Origin: Armatimonadota bacterium
Lineage (GTDB): Bacteria; Armatimonadota; Fimbriimonadia; Fimbriimonadales; Fimbriimonadaceae
Direction: 5' to 3'
NCBI GenBank assembly: GCA_016789105.1
Contig: JAEURN010000006.1
Location: 62,001-126,000, forward strand
Length of the DNA stretch: 64,000 bases
In this document: in pieces, positions 40,870-49,013 of the stretch
How the letters are laid out: the number at the start of each line of letters is the position of its first letter
Numbering within the stretch: position 1 is the stretch's first letter
Made by a program: the position numbers and the translations under genes
The notes under the pieces: generated by a model
The model's database searches: none
What the model was told of the DNA's origin: nothing
Seen by the model: only the letters and a program-made list of their open reading frames with translations

Positions 40870-41768
40870 GCATCATCAGGCAAAGGTGGCCCGGATATTC
40901 CCGTGCCCAATACCCGGAGCCAAAGCCGGGATCCTCTTGGTTTGAGCGCGATCCGGAGAAGGGCCCCGAGACGGTTGACCGCATAGCAAGCCCATTGGGC
41001 CGCCAGCCCGTGGTGGATCCGGAAATAGAGCTCCTTGCCGTAGTTGTAGCAGGCGACAGACCACCAGCGGTTTTCTTTGGACGACACGCCCAACTCATGG
41101 GTAAAAACCGCCATTGGATCATAGACGATTTTCCCCATGCGGGAGAGCCGGAGGCAAAGTTCGGTGTCTTCACAATAGAGGAAGAACCGCTCATCAAAGC
41201 GGGCGACCGGCCTCATCATCAGGCATGCTCCCATCACTTGAGCCACATGGAACGGCCCCCCAGAACCCCCGACCAAGCGCGCTGAAAGGTAGTACGGGTT
41301 GAACACCCGGGATTTGGGGAACAGCCGGTAAGTTAATAGCTGCTCGCAGACAACAACCCACAGGGTCAGCCGGCTGCATGCCGATTCTTGCAAGCTGCCG
41401 TCGGGGTTGAGCAGCCTCCCGCCGGCGGCGACGACACTGGGGTCTTTGAACGCCTCGGCGAGTTTCGCCACCGCGCCGGGCTCCGGGACGCAATCAGAAT
41501 TCAACAGAAGGGCAAGATCGCCGGTCATGGCATCTAGCGCCTGGTTGTTGGCCGCGCCAAAACCCCGGTTCCGCGTATTGATGATGAGTTTGACCCCCGG
41601 GTGCCTTTCTTTGACCAACTCGACCGTCTTGTCGCGGCTCGCATTGTCCACGACGATCACTTCGTGTGCTTGCCCCTCCAGGGCCTCCAGGGCCGCAAGG
41701 ACGTGGCCCGCCGTGTTGTAGCTGACCAAGATGACGGAGACTTTCTTAGCGTGTTCTGCTCCGCCCAC
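40866..41768 (-). CDS. Glycosyltransferase family 2
   Basis: The 300-residue enzyme has a GT-A fold: KKVSVILVSYNTAGHVLAALEALEG, the nucleotide-sugar region VVDNASRDKTVELVKE and the DXD-like LLNSDCVPEP. The pattern, including EDTELCLRLSRMGKIVYDP, is typical of rhamnosyl/galactosyltransferases of polysaccharide loci. The start is a GTG at 41768, directly downstream of a CATAAT hexamer at 6 bases. It lies next to the polysaccharide exporter; the polymer itself is unknown. Confidence 0.92.
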   Translation of the reverse strand: MGGAEHAKKVSVILVSYNTAGHVLAALEALEGQAHEVIVVDNASRDKTVELVKERHPGVKLIINTRNRGFGAANNQALDAMTGDLALLLNSDCVPEPGAVAKLAEAFKDPSVVAAGGRLLNPDGSLQESACSRLTLWVVVCEQLLTYRLFPKSRVFNPYYLSARLVGGSGGPFHVAQVMGACLMMRPVARFDERFFLYCEDTELCLRLSRMGKIVYDPMAVFTHELGVSSKENRWWSVACYNYGKELYFRIHHGLAAQWACYAVNRLGALLRIALKPRGSRLWLRVLGTGISGPPLPDDA

Positions 41769-41774
41769 ATCCGG

Positions 41775-41780
41775 ATTATG
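41775..41780 (-). promoter_or_regulatory. Leaderless -10 element (CATAAT)
   Basis: On the minus strand CATAAT ends 6 bases before the GTG at 41768 of the glycosyltransferase gene; five of six consensus positions match. Confidence 0.5.
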
Positions 41781-41832
41781 ACCGTTTGGCGAACTTTCAG
41801 CCTAAATTGAAAATTCGCGCCGGATCGAGGTG

Positions 41833-41838
41833 TAGAAT
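41833..41838 (+). promoter_or_regulatory. Leaderless -10 element (TAGAAT) of mqnC
   Basis: TAGAAT ends 9 bases before the ATG at 41848 and 3 bases before the ATG at 41842. The spacing seen elsewhere favours 41848 as start. Confidence 0.55.
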
Positions 41839-41847
41839 CAAATGACG

Positions 41848-42933
41848 ATGGCGGCAACGGTCAGCCCGGGAGTTTCGATCGATTCGATCGCGGAAAAGGT
41901 ATTTGGGGGTGTGCGCATCACGCCGGAAGATGCGCTGTTCTTGTTCAACCACCCCAACCTCAATGATCTGGCCACCTTGGCCAACCACCGCCGCGAACAA
42001 GCGACCGACCCCGATACCGTCACCTACATCGTCGGCAGGATTCTCAACTACACGAACGTGTGTTGGGTGCGTTGCAAATTCTGCGCGTTCTACCGGGTTC
42101 CGGGCAATGAGGAAGGCTACACGCTCAGCGAGCAGGAAATCCTCGACAAAGTCCAAGACACCGTGGACAGGGGCGGGGTTGAAATCCTTTTTCAAGGCGG
42201 TCTCAACCCCAAGCTTAAGATCGACTACTACGAAGAGATCTTTGGCAAGGTCATGGCCAAATTCCCCGACGTGATTTTGCACGCCCTCAGCCCGGCAGAA
42301 ATCATCTATATCGCCCACATCAGCAAGCTGACCTTGGAAGACTGCCTTAAGCGGCTTCATGCCGCCGGACTGCATTCAATCCCAGGAGCCGGGGGCGAGA
42401 TCTTGGTCGACCGCGTCCGCAAAATCATTGCCCCGTACAAAGACACCACCGACGAGTGGCTGGCCTGTATGCGCACCGCTTCAAAGCTTGGCATCAAGAG
42501 CACGGCCAGCATGATGTTCGGCCATGTCGAAACTTTGGAAGACCGCGTCGAACACCTTGGGCGGATCCGCGACCTCCAGGACGAGTGCCAACCGTTCCGG
42601 GCATTTGTCACTTGGAGCTTCCAACCGGAAGAAACCAATCTGCCCATCCCCCACAAGGCATCTTCGTTCGATTACCTCCGGACGGTCGCGGTCAGCCGCA
42701 TCTTCCTCGATAATTTTGCCAACATGCAGCTCTCGATCCTCACCCAGGGGCCCCGCATCGCCCAATTGGCGCTGGGTTATGGCGCCAACGATTTTGGGTC
42801 GACCATGATCGAAGAAAATGTCGTCAGTGCGGCGGGAAATAAGTTCATTCTAAGTGCCGAAGAATTCGAACGGCTCATCCGAGACGCCGGATACACCCCC
42901 AAGCGGCGCAACACCCGGTACGAACTGGTGTAA
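41848..42933 (+). CDS. mqnC: Cyclic dehypoxanthinyl futalosine synthase (radical SAM)
   Basis: The 361-residue enzyme cyclises dehypoxanthine futalosine in the futalosine route to menaquinone. It has the radical SAM CxxxCxxC cysteines at Cys72, Cys76 and Cys79 (CWVRCKFCAFYR), the ILFQGGLNPKLKIDYYE segment and AEIIYIAHISKLTLEDCLKRLHAAGLHSIPGAGGEIL. These match MqnC rather than MqnE. No other mqn genes are adjacent. ATG 41842 two codons earlier is an alternative start. It indicates menaquinone-based respiration. Confidence 0.95.
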   Translation: MAATVSPGVSIDSIAEKVFGGVRITPEDALFLFNHPNLNDLATLANHRREQATDPDTVTYIVGRILNYTNVCWVRCKFCAFYRVPGNEEGYTLSEQEILDKVQDTVDRGGVEILFQGGLNPKLKIDYYEEIFGKVMAKFPDVILHALSPAEIIYIAHISKLTLEDCLKRLHAAGLHSIPGAGGEILVDRVRKIIAPYKDTTDEWLACMRTASKLGIKSTASMMFGHVETLEDRVEHLGRIRDLQDECQPFRAFVTWSFQPEETNLPIPHKASSFDYLRTVAVSRIFLDNFANMQLSILTQGPRIAQLALGYGANDFGSTMIEENVVSAAGNKFILSAEEFERLIRDAGYTPKRRNTRYELV

Positions 42934-42947
42934 ACCAACACCGGTGA

Positions 42948-42965
42948 TCCCCGCGGGGAATTTTT
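42948..42965 (+). terminator. Possible terminator after mqnC
   Basis: A 12-base palindrome TCCCCGCGGGGA followed by AT and five T residues, 15 bases after the mqnC stop. The stem is short (4-5 pairs); its T-run overlaps the -35 of the next promoter. Confidence 0.4.
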
Positions 42966-42993
42966 GACATTTGCCTGGCAAGGGCGGCATACT
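42964..42993 (+). promoter_or_regulatory. Promoter of the MFS transporter gene
   Basis: A perfect -35 TTGACA at 42964-42969 and CATACT at 42988-42993, spacer 18 bases. The ATG at 43001 is 7 bases after the -10, so the message is leaderless or nearly so. Confidence 0.6.
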
Positions 42994-43000
42994 GCCCCCC

Positions 43001-44359
43001 ATGCCGAGCCCAGCCATGACGGCCGATGAAAAACGCGGCCTCTCCCGGGTGATTGCCGCAAGTTCGGCCGGGACGCTGATTGAGTGGTACGACTTCTACA
43101 TCTTTGGGTCTCTTGCGGCGACCTTTGGGGCGCATTTCTTTCCCAGTAATGGGGACGAAACGGCGGCACTGCTCAAAGCCTTTGCCACATTTGCCGTTGG
43201 GTTTGTGGTTCGGCCGTTCGGCGCGTTCTTTTTCGGGCGGCTAGGGGACTTGGTCGGCCGGAAGTATACGTTTTTGCTCACGCTGCTCCTGATGGGTGGT
43301 TCAACGTTTGCAATCGGGATTTTGCCAACCTACGGACAAATCGGGGTAGCTGCAACGGCCTTGCTGGTCCTGCTCCGAGCCGTCCAGGGCCTCGCCCTTG
43401 GCGGGGAATATGGCGGGGCTGCAACCTATGTGGCGGAGCATTCCCCGGTCGGGCGCCGGGGATTCTATACGAGTTTCATCCAAACGACCGCAACCCTCGG
43501 ATTGTTTGTCTCGATCATCGTCATCTTGCTCTGCCGGAACGCCGTCGGCAAAGACGCCTTTGAAGACTGGGGCTGGAGAATCCCCTTCCTCCTCTCGTCC
43601 GTGCTGGTGGTTTTTAGCTACCTAATCAGGCGGAATATGGAAGAATCGCCTGAGTTCGCGGAAATGAAGGCGGGCGGCAAGACGAGCAAAAACCCGTTGA
43701 AAGAAGCGTTTGGGAACACGGAGAACCTGCGCTGGGTGCTGCTCGCCCTTTTTGGGGCAACAGCGGGGCAGGGGGTGGTTTGGTACACGGCCCAGTTTTA
43801 TGCCCTTTCGTTCATGCAAGACACACTAAAGGTCGACAAGGGCGTTGCCGGAACTGTCATGTTGGTGGCCCTGGCTTTGGCGACCCCGTTCTTTATCTTG
43901 TTCGGTTCACTTTCGGACCGTGTCGGCCGTAAAAAAGTGATGATGGCCGGCATGGTTTTGGGGGCGGTTGGGTTTATCCCGATGTTCAATCTGCTCACCG
44001 TGGCGGCCGGCTACGATGCGGCAACAAAGTCGTCATCCAACCCCAACGTCCCGATGCTGGTCGCCGTGGTCTTTGTGATGGTCTTGTTCGTGACCATGGT
44101 TTATGGCCCGATAGCCGCTTTCTTGATCGAACTCTTCCCAACCCGCATCCGGTACACATCCATGAGCGTGCCTTACCACATCGGGAACGGCATTTTTGGG
44201 GGACTGGTGCCCTTTGTCAGCACCGCCCTTGTCGCCTCTAGTGGGAACCTCTTTGCTGGGCTTTGGTACCCGGTGGGGGTGGCGGCCGCGACATTCGTCA
44301 TCGGATCCCTATTCCTGAAAGAGCGGGAGCACGAAACCACCGATCCCCTGCCAGGCTAG
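43001..44359 (+). CDS. MFS transporter (metabolite:H+ symporter family)
   Basis: The 452-residue protein has 12 membrane segments and the MHS/AAHS family pattern: AASSAGTLIEWYDFYIFGSLAATFG at the first helix, RLGDLVGRKYTF (motif A) and RAVQGLALGGEYGGAATYVAEHSPVGRRG; a second motif A-like SLSDRVGRKKVMM sits between halves. Family members import dicarboxylates, proline/betaine or similar; the substrate is not readable. ATG 43016 is an alternative start. The promoter with TTGACA lies just upstream. Confidence 0.93.
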   Translation: MPSPAMTADEKRGLSRVIAASSAGTLIEWYDFYIFGSLAATFGAHFFPSNGDETAALLKAFATFAVGFVVRPFGAFFFGRLGDLVGRKYTFLLTLLLMGGSTFAIGILPTYGQIGVAATALLVLLRAVQGLALGGEYGGAATYVAEHSPVGRRGFYTSFIQTTATLGLFVSIIVILLCRNAVGKDAFEDWGWRIPFLLSSVLVVFSYLIRRNMEESPEFAEMKAGGKTSKNPLKEAFGNTENLRWVLLALFGATAGQGVVWYTAQFYALSFMQDTLKVDKGVAGTVMLVALALATPFFILFGSLSDRVGRKKVMMAGMVLGAVGFIPMFNLLTVAAGYDAATKSSSNPNVPMLVAVVFVMVLFVTMVYGPIAAFLIELFPTRIRYTSMSVPYHIGNGIFGGLVPFVSTALVASSGNLFAGLWYPVGVAAATFVIGSLFLKEREHETTDPLPG

Positions 44360-44411
44360 GCTGGTTTCACGCGAATTTCGCGGTTGGGGCTTAAAGTCAC
44401 GGCGGAGACCG

Positions 44412-45554
44412 ATGATGTCCAAGACCCGAATACTACGCATTGCGCCCCTCCTTTGCATCGTGGCCCTCATGGCCGGATGTGGAGGGAATGGGAGCGATAC
44501 CCCTCCGGCTGGAGGCGGCACTTCTGATTACACAGCCGAGATCGCCTTAGGCGGGACAGAGAGTGCCACCCTGACCGTTTCGGTGAGCGGCAACACCGCC
44601 ACCGGGACGCTTGTCAAAGATTCAACCCGCGGGTTCCCACCGGTTCCCGATGGAACGACGCAACTCAGCGGCACGTTCACCGCCCCCTCGACTTTCCACT
44701 TGACGGGCAGCCTGACCGGCGGGGTTCCGATTGAACTCGATGGCACGTTGCCGGGGGATCAGACGGCCGGTAGTTACCAACTCAAATCTGGATCAGACAC
44801 GCTGACCGGAGGGTTCTTGCCCAAAAAGTTCCCAAAGCCGGCCATCGCGTGGGATCGCCAGACGCTCTCGTTTGAACCCGGGCAAGGCGGAGGGAACTCC
44901 CTCATAAAGACGAACTTCCCGACCGGTGGGACAATCAGTTACCGCTATTTCATCGCGGCGCCGGCAGCCTATGTGCGGAACTCGGCAACTCCCCCTGTCA
45001 CGGGGCAAGACATCGAGATTTCTGACGACCAGGTTTATGTCCAAACCAGCGCGGCCGATTCCGGCAAGCTCAAAACTTATTGCCAGGCCTATTTCACGAA
45101 AGATGGTGTCCGGACTTTCCTCGCTCAGGCCTACTTCACGGTCGACTTGGTCGATGTCCAATTCGTCCCGGCCACCTGGTTCGAAGAAATCGGGACAAAC
45201 CCGCAAGGGAACATCGACTACCACTCATACGGCTGGGATATTCCGCTAGTGGCCGATGCCAAGGAGTATGTCGTTAGCCACTTGAACTACCTGAACGGCT
45301 CCGAACTCCTCCGATACCGGATTCATGCTGGGGATATCGACGCAACGGCCAACACTACCACTCCGATCTTTTTCGGGGCGTTCCCGCACAGTTTCCCGCC
45401 GGTTATCCCGGTTTCCGAAGAACTCTCGGGGTCAGCCCACACCCAGTTCTTCCGTCGGGGCAACTCGATGCGGATGCTGATCGTGGTCACGGATCCCGGG
45501 CTTGAGGGCCCCTATCGGGATCACAACCCGATTTCGGTCAAGGTCTACAAATAA
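44412..45554 (+). CDS. Lipoprotein, unknown
   Basis: The 380-residue product has a signal peptide with lipobox (MAGC, residues about 20-23), then a Gly-rich linker and beta-rich domains: residues about 35-120 resemble a lipocalin-like or Ig-like fold with TLTVSVSGNTATGTLVKDS, and the remainder has mixed beta strands (DLVDVQFVPATWFEEIG, YVVSHLNYLNGSELLRYRI). No domain recognised. GGCGGAGACC before the ATG serves as ribosome site; Met 2 (44415) is equally possible. Confidence 0.75.
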   Translation: MMSKTRILRIAPLLCIVALMAGCGGNGSDTPPAGGGTSDYTAEIALGGTESATLTVSVSGNTATGTLVKDSTRGFPPVPDGTTQLSGTFTAPSTFHLTGSLTGGVPIELDGTLPGDQTAGSYQLKSGSDTLTGGFLPKKFPKPAIAWDRQTLSFEPGQGGGNSLIKTNFPTGGTISYRYFIAAPAAYVRNSATPPVTGQDIEISDDQVYVQTSAADSGKLKTYCQAYFTKDGVRTFLAQAYFTVDLVDVQFVPATWFEEIGTNPQGNIDYHSYGWDIPLVADAKEYVVSHLNYLNGSELLRYRIHAGDIDATANTTTPIFFGAFPHSFPPVIPVSEELSGSAHTQFFRRGNSMRMLIVVTDPGLEGPYRDHNPISVKVYK

Positions 45555-45557
45555 CGA

Positions 45558-45968
45558 TTAAGCCAAGGGATCCGGAGTCGCTTCGACCCGGATCCCGATT
45601 GTAGAAATCACATTGGCCGCATCTTGGCAGGCCGATTCGGAATCGCGGTGGACGACCGAAGAACCCAGGTTGTCAATCTCCCAGGTTTCGATGGCTGCCT
45701 CTTCCGCATCGCAGCCTGTGGCAACCATCAAGATGGAGATCACTTCCAAATGGGTGTTGGTGTCGTTGTCGTAAACCGTGACGATCCAACCCTTTTCTTT
45801 TTGGGTCGACGATTCTGAAAGGAGGCCGGGATCTGCTACCGTCGCCCCGCCGTTCCAAATTGGGCATTCCACAACCGCGACATGGGAGACTGTCCCGGCA
45901 AACCGGTCGAGGGCAGAGACGCCGTACCCTGGCCTGCTTTTGGGCCCACGAGTGGTCAATCGTCCCAT
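45558..45968 (-). CDS. ClpS-like adaptor paralogue, divergent
   Basis: The 136-residue reading begins at ATG 45968, inside the end of the upstream clpS gene, with a GAGG ribosome site 6 bases before it; a GTG at 45872 would give a 104-residue protein. The ClpS domain is at about residues 60-130: KGWIVTVYDNDTNTHLEVISILMVATGCDAEEAAIETWEIDNLG. The residues that hold an N-terminal degron in ClpS are the Asn-Asp pair and a His; here DND is kept, but the His of the 'VH' helix reads Asp (EIDNLG), so N-degron binding may be lost or altered. No clpA is near. Confidence 0.7.
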   Translation of the reverse strand: MGRLTTRGPKSRPGYGVSALDRFAGTVSHVAVVECPIWNGGATVADPGLLSESSTQKEKGWIVTVYDNDTNTHLEVISILMVATGCDAEEAAIETWEIDNLGSSVVHRDSESACQDAANVISTIGIRVEATPDPLA

Positions 45969-46243
45969 TCCAACCTCACTTCGGCCTCCACGCCAGCCGT
46001 CCTGATGATCCGGGCGGCTCGCTCGCACATCTCCCGCGTATCAAAATGGACGTCGGCCTTTCCGAACGTGTGGGCCTCCCACATTTCGATGTAGGCCTCT
46101 TCCGCACTGCACCCGGTTGCGCGCATGAGGATTGAAACCACCGTGTCCATCGTCGTGTGGTCGTTGTTGAATATGGTCGTCCGGTACCGTTTCGTCTGAC
46201 TCAACGAATCGGGTTGACGGGTTGTCAGGGGACTGCTACTCAT
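45956..46243 (-). CDS. clpS: ClpS-family adaptor
   Basis: The 95-residue protein is a ClpS domain with NND in place of NDD (YRTTIFNNDHTTMDTVVSILMRATGCSAEEAYIEMWEAHTFGKADV), and keeps the His in EAHTFG equivalent to the degron-contacting His. In characterised bacteria ClpS hands N-degron proteins to ClpAP. The start overlaps the stop of the YfhO-like gene (ATGA) and its own 3' end overlaps the next ClpS-like gene, so all three are coupled. No clpA/clpC in view. Confidence 0.85.
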   Translation of the reverse strand: MSSSPLTTRQPDSLSQTKRYRTTIFNNDHTTMDTVVSILMRATGCSAEEAYIEMWEAHTFGKADVHFDTREMCERAARIIRTAGVEAEVRLEWDD

Positions 46244-48579
46244 GCTGGATCAGGTGGCTGGTTTCCTGATTCTACGGGATTGCGGTCGGAGTTTGGTTTT
46301 TTTGGCTTCCAAGCCTGGGCCAGCAGACTCAATACGGCAACCAGCGGGTTGAGATAGGCTAGGGACATGACTAGGGACGGGGACGGCAACCCGGGAGGAA
46401 GGTATTTGAAGTCGATGGGGGCCGCGCGATCCACCGGTTCGACTTCCAACCACCGACCACTACCAATCGGGAGGTCTTTCCCGGCTTGAGTTGCGCGCCA
46501 CCCGGGGAGGTTGGCGAACCGGGCGACGACATGGCCGTCCATGGGGCCGGAGAGCCGGAATCCTTCGGTGTTGGCAGTCACGACGAGCGGTTTGTCCCCG
46601 GCCGTGGCGATTCCTGGCCCTGGCAGGGCATAGATGTGGGCTTCGCCCAGGGTGCGCTCTTCCAGCAAATCAGGAATTGAGAACTTGGAGCAAACCCTCG
46701 TGACGCCGGCGGCCGCAAGGGCATCGGGGTCGAACCGGCTCTTCACGAACATCATGTTCCCATTGGTTGGGGGCGCGGCATCTTCGCCTCGGTTGATTTC
46801 GCGGAGGATGTCCACGCTCGATTTGGCCATCAAACTGTCGTATCCGCCGATTTCGGGGGTGCCATAGATTGTCGCAAAGTTGGGTGGCATCAGTGCGGAA
46901 CGGGGCGCGGCAAAGAAGTCCCACTTTTCATTAATGTAGGCCGTGCGGATCCCCGGGTCGATGGCCGTGACCGCTTTTGGCGGGTCTGAAAAGGGAAGGA
47001 CGCCCAACGGAACGGCTACCAAATGAGCGGCCACCGCGCAAATTGTGCCGACAGCCAACCAACCCCGCTTGGCCCAAAAATACCAAGCCCCCGCCGCCGC
47101 AATCAGCGAGCCAATCAAGAAGGGAATCGCCTCCACCATTCGCCGGGCAACGATGGAATTTAGTTCGATTGGCAGCCAGGTCTTCAATCCGCCCATTTGC
47201 GTGGAGGCGAGGATCGAGGCCAATGCGATTCCGAGCAGGGCAAAGTAGGCCAAGGCCTTGGCCTTGGGGTTTGATTGAGTCGGCTCAGCGGGGACGGCGA
47301 CGGCGGCCATTGTGCAAGCCGCCAGAACAAACAGGATCGCCGCCCTGCCCGGTGAGCCGGTGGAGGCAAAACCAGGGATGCCAAAGTAGAACAAGCGGGC
47401 CAAAGGTGTGCCCAATGCAAGGAGTAATCCTGTCGCCCCAACCGCCGCCAAGGGGGCAAGCCGCCGCCAATCGGTGCGCCGGCCCAACAAGCAAAGGCCG
47501 AGGATAACCGGGGTGCCAAGCCAGATTGCGCTTTCGGCATAGTTCCCCCCCGGCTTGACATACATCATCCAGGTCGAGGGGATTTTGCCTTCCACATCCT
47601 CGGCATCGAAATGGCCGGGTGTGCCCATGAAAACCGGAGTCGTTGTCCCCAAGAACTCCCACGGCTGAATGGCAGAGGCCGCATAGGCCGCATAACCTTC
47701 TTCGTTCGCTACCGCCTTCCGGTGGGAAAGTTTGCTGAAAGCCAAGGTCGGCCCGATCTGGGGCCAGGCCATGGCCACCCCCAAGGCCAAGGCCGAAACC
47801 GATGCCAAGAGGGACATCACGATGTTGGGGCGTTGCAAGGAAGCAACAAGGCTCACTGCACCGAATACTGTCCAAGCCAATCCGCCATAAAAGACGAACT
47901 GCAGGTGCCCCGCGGAAAAAAGCATCAGTGCCGCACCACACAAGCCTAGCCAACTTTTGGTTCCGGGATTTTGGATCGCGGCCGATTGCGCGGCCAAAAC
48001 CACCGGGATCCAGCAACAAGCCGTCATGACGCTGGGTAGGGCCGACCATGAAACGGCGAACGGGCTCAAAGCCATTGCCACGCCGCCAAACAACGCGCCT
48101 TCCACGCCAGCCCCGAGCCGGCGGGCTAGGCAGAACACCCCCAAACCAGCCACTGACAAATGGAACCAAGCCAAAAAGACCAGGTACGGCCCCGTTGCGA
48201 TCCCTTTAATCGCAATGGGAACCAGGTGCAGCGGGTAGTAGGGCGCCGACTGCGAGTTTGCCAAAAGTGGAGTCCCCGCTAGCTCATTTGGGTTCCAAAG
48301 GGGCATTTGTCCCTTCTTGTGGGCTTGGAACACAAGGTTGCGCCACCCGTAGAACTGGAGGGCGCCATCGGCTTGCAAAATGTCCCAGGCGCGGTCAGTC
48401 TGCGGCTGCTCGGCACTTTCGCCCAGCACCATGTGGCGCATTTGATCGAACGGGCCAATCGTCTTGCCGGATAACAGCGGGGGGCCGAACACCAGGCCTG
48501 GCATCAGGGCGATGACGAGCATCGCCACCCAAACGGGGATGCGGATATCGGCGAAAGGGTTTTTCTGCATCCCGTCCAC
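46240..48579 (-). CDS. YfhO-like polytopic membrane protein
   Basis: The 779-residue protein has about ten to twelve membrane segments and a large soluble C-terminal region. The first loop reads FDQMRHMVLGESAEQPQTDRAWDILQADGALQFYGWRNLVF, with NPNELAGTPLLANSQSAPYYPLHLVPI after it, a pattern of the YfhO family (GT-C fold) thought to modify lipid-linked envelope polymers. The GTG start at 48579 lies 15 bases after the TPR gene. The gene overlaps clpS by 4 bases. Confidence 0.78.
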   Translation of the reverse strand: MDGMQKNPFADIRIPVWVAMLVIALMPGLVFGPPLLSGKTIGPFDQMRHMVLGESAEQPQTDRAWDILQADGALQFYGWRNLVFQAHKKGQMPLWNPNELAGTPLLANSQSAPYYPLHLVPIAIKGIATGPYLVFLAWFHLSVAGLGVFCLARRLGAGVEGALFGGVAMALSPFAVSWSALPSVMTACCWIPVVLAAQSAAIQNPGTKSWLGLCGAALMLFSAGHLQFVFYGGLAWTVFGAVSLVASLQRPNIVMSLLASVSALALGVAMAWPQIGPTLAFSKLSHRKAVANEEGYAAYAASAIQPWEFLGTTTPVFMGTPGHFDAEDVEGKIPSTWMMYVKPGGNYAESAIWLGTPVILGLCLLGRRTDWRRLAPLAAVGATGLLLALGTPLARLFYFGIPGFASTGSPGRAAILFVLAACTMAAVAVPAEPTQSNPKAKALAYFALLGIALASILASTQMGGLKTWLPIELNSIVARRMVEAIPFLIGSLIAAAGAWYFWAKRGWLAVGTICAVAAHLVAVPLGVLPFSDPPKAVTAIDPGIRTAYINEKWDFFAAPRSALMPPNFATIYGTPEIGGYDSLMAKSSVDILREINRGEDAAPPTNGNMMFVKSRFDPDALAAAGVTRVCSKFSIPDLLEERTLGEAHIYALPGPGIATAGDKPLVVTANTEGFRLSGPMDGHVVARFANLPGWRATQAGKDLPIGSGRWLEVEPVDRAAPIDFKYLPPGLPSPSLVMSLAYLNPLVAVLSLLAQAWKPKKPNSDRNPVESGNQPPDPA

Positions 48580-48594
48580 GACAGCTAAGACGGG

Positions 48595-48942
48595 TCAACC
48601 GCAGTAGGCGATCTGCTGCTTTGCTTTTTCGTGCCCTGGTTCCTGCCGCAAGACTTCGTGGAAATGCGCGCAGGCCTCCTCATCCATGCCGAGCATCATT
48701 TGGGTCATGCCCAAATCGTATCGTGCATTAACGTGGTTCGGATGCTTGTCGACGATTTCTTGGAGGGTTGCCATGCTCCCGTCAAAGTCGCCCTCGAACC
48801 CTTGGATCAAACCCAATTGCCATTTGGAATCAGCATGGTCGGGCTCTTGCGACAAGATCTGTTCAAACAGCATCTTCGCGTACCCGTATTTGCCATCGCA
48901 ACGGGCCTGAAAGGCCTGCTCGTAGAGTTCGTCCACGCTCAT
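48595..48942 (-). CDS. Short TPR protein
   Basis: The 115-residue protein has about three TPR units: LYEQAFQARCDGKYGYAKMLFEQILSQEPDH, WQLGLIQGFEGDFDGSMATLQEIVDKHPNH and YDLGMTQMMLGMDEEACAHFHEVLRQEPGH. No signal peptide, so likely cytoplasmic. A -10-like TATAGT lies about 19 bases upstream of the ATG. It stands between ftsH and the YfhO-like gene, 15 bases from the latter. Confidence 0.8.
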   Translation of the reverse strand: MSVDELYEQAFQARCDGKYGYAKMLFEQILSQEPDHADSKWQLGLIQGFEGDFDGSMATLQEIVDKHPNHVNARYDLGMTQMMLGMDEEACAHFHEVLRQEPGHEKAKQQIAYCG

Positions 48943-49013
48943 AGGGTTCCGTCAGAAGTTGACTATACCGAAATTGGGGCAATCCCGTCCGCAGTGCAAC
49001 GATTTTGCCCAGT

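Noticed and set aside
44370-44382. CGCGAATTTCGCG palindrome after the MFS gene
   Set aside because: Short, with a one-base centre and no T-run; could be an operator but there is no supporting second copy.
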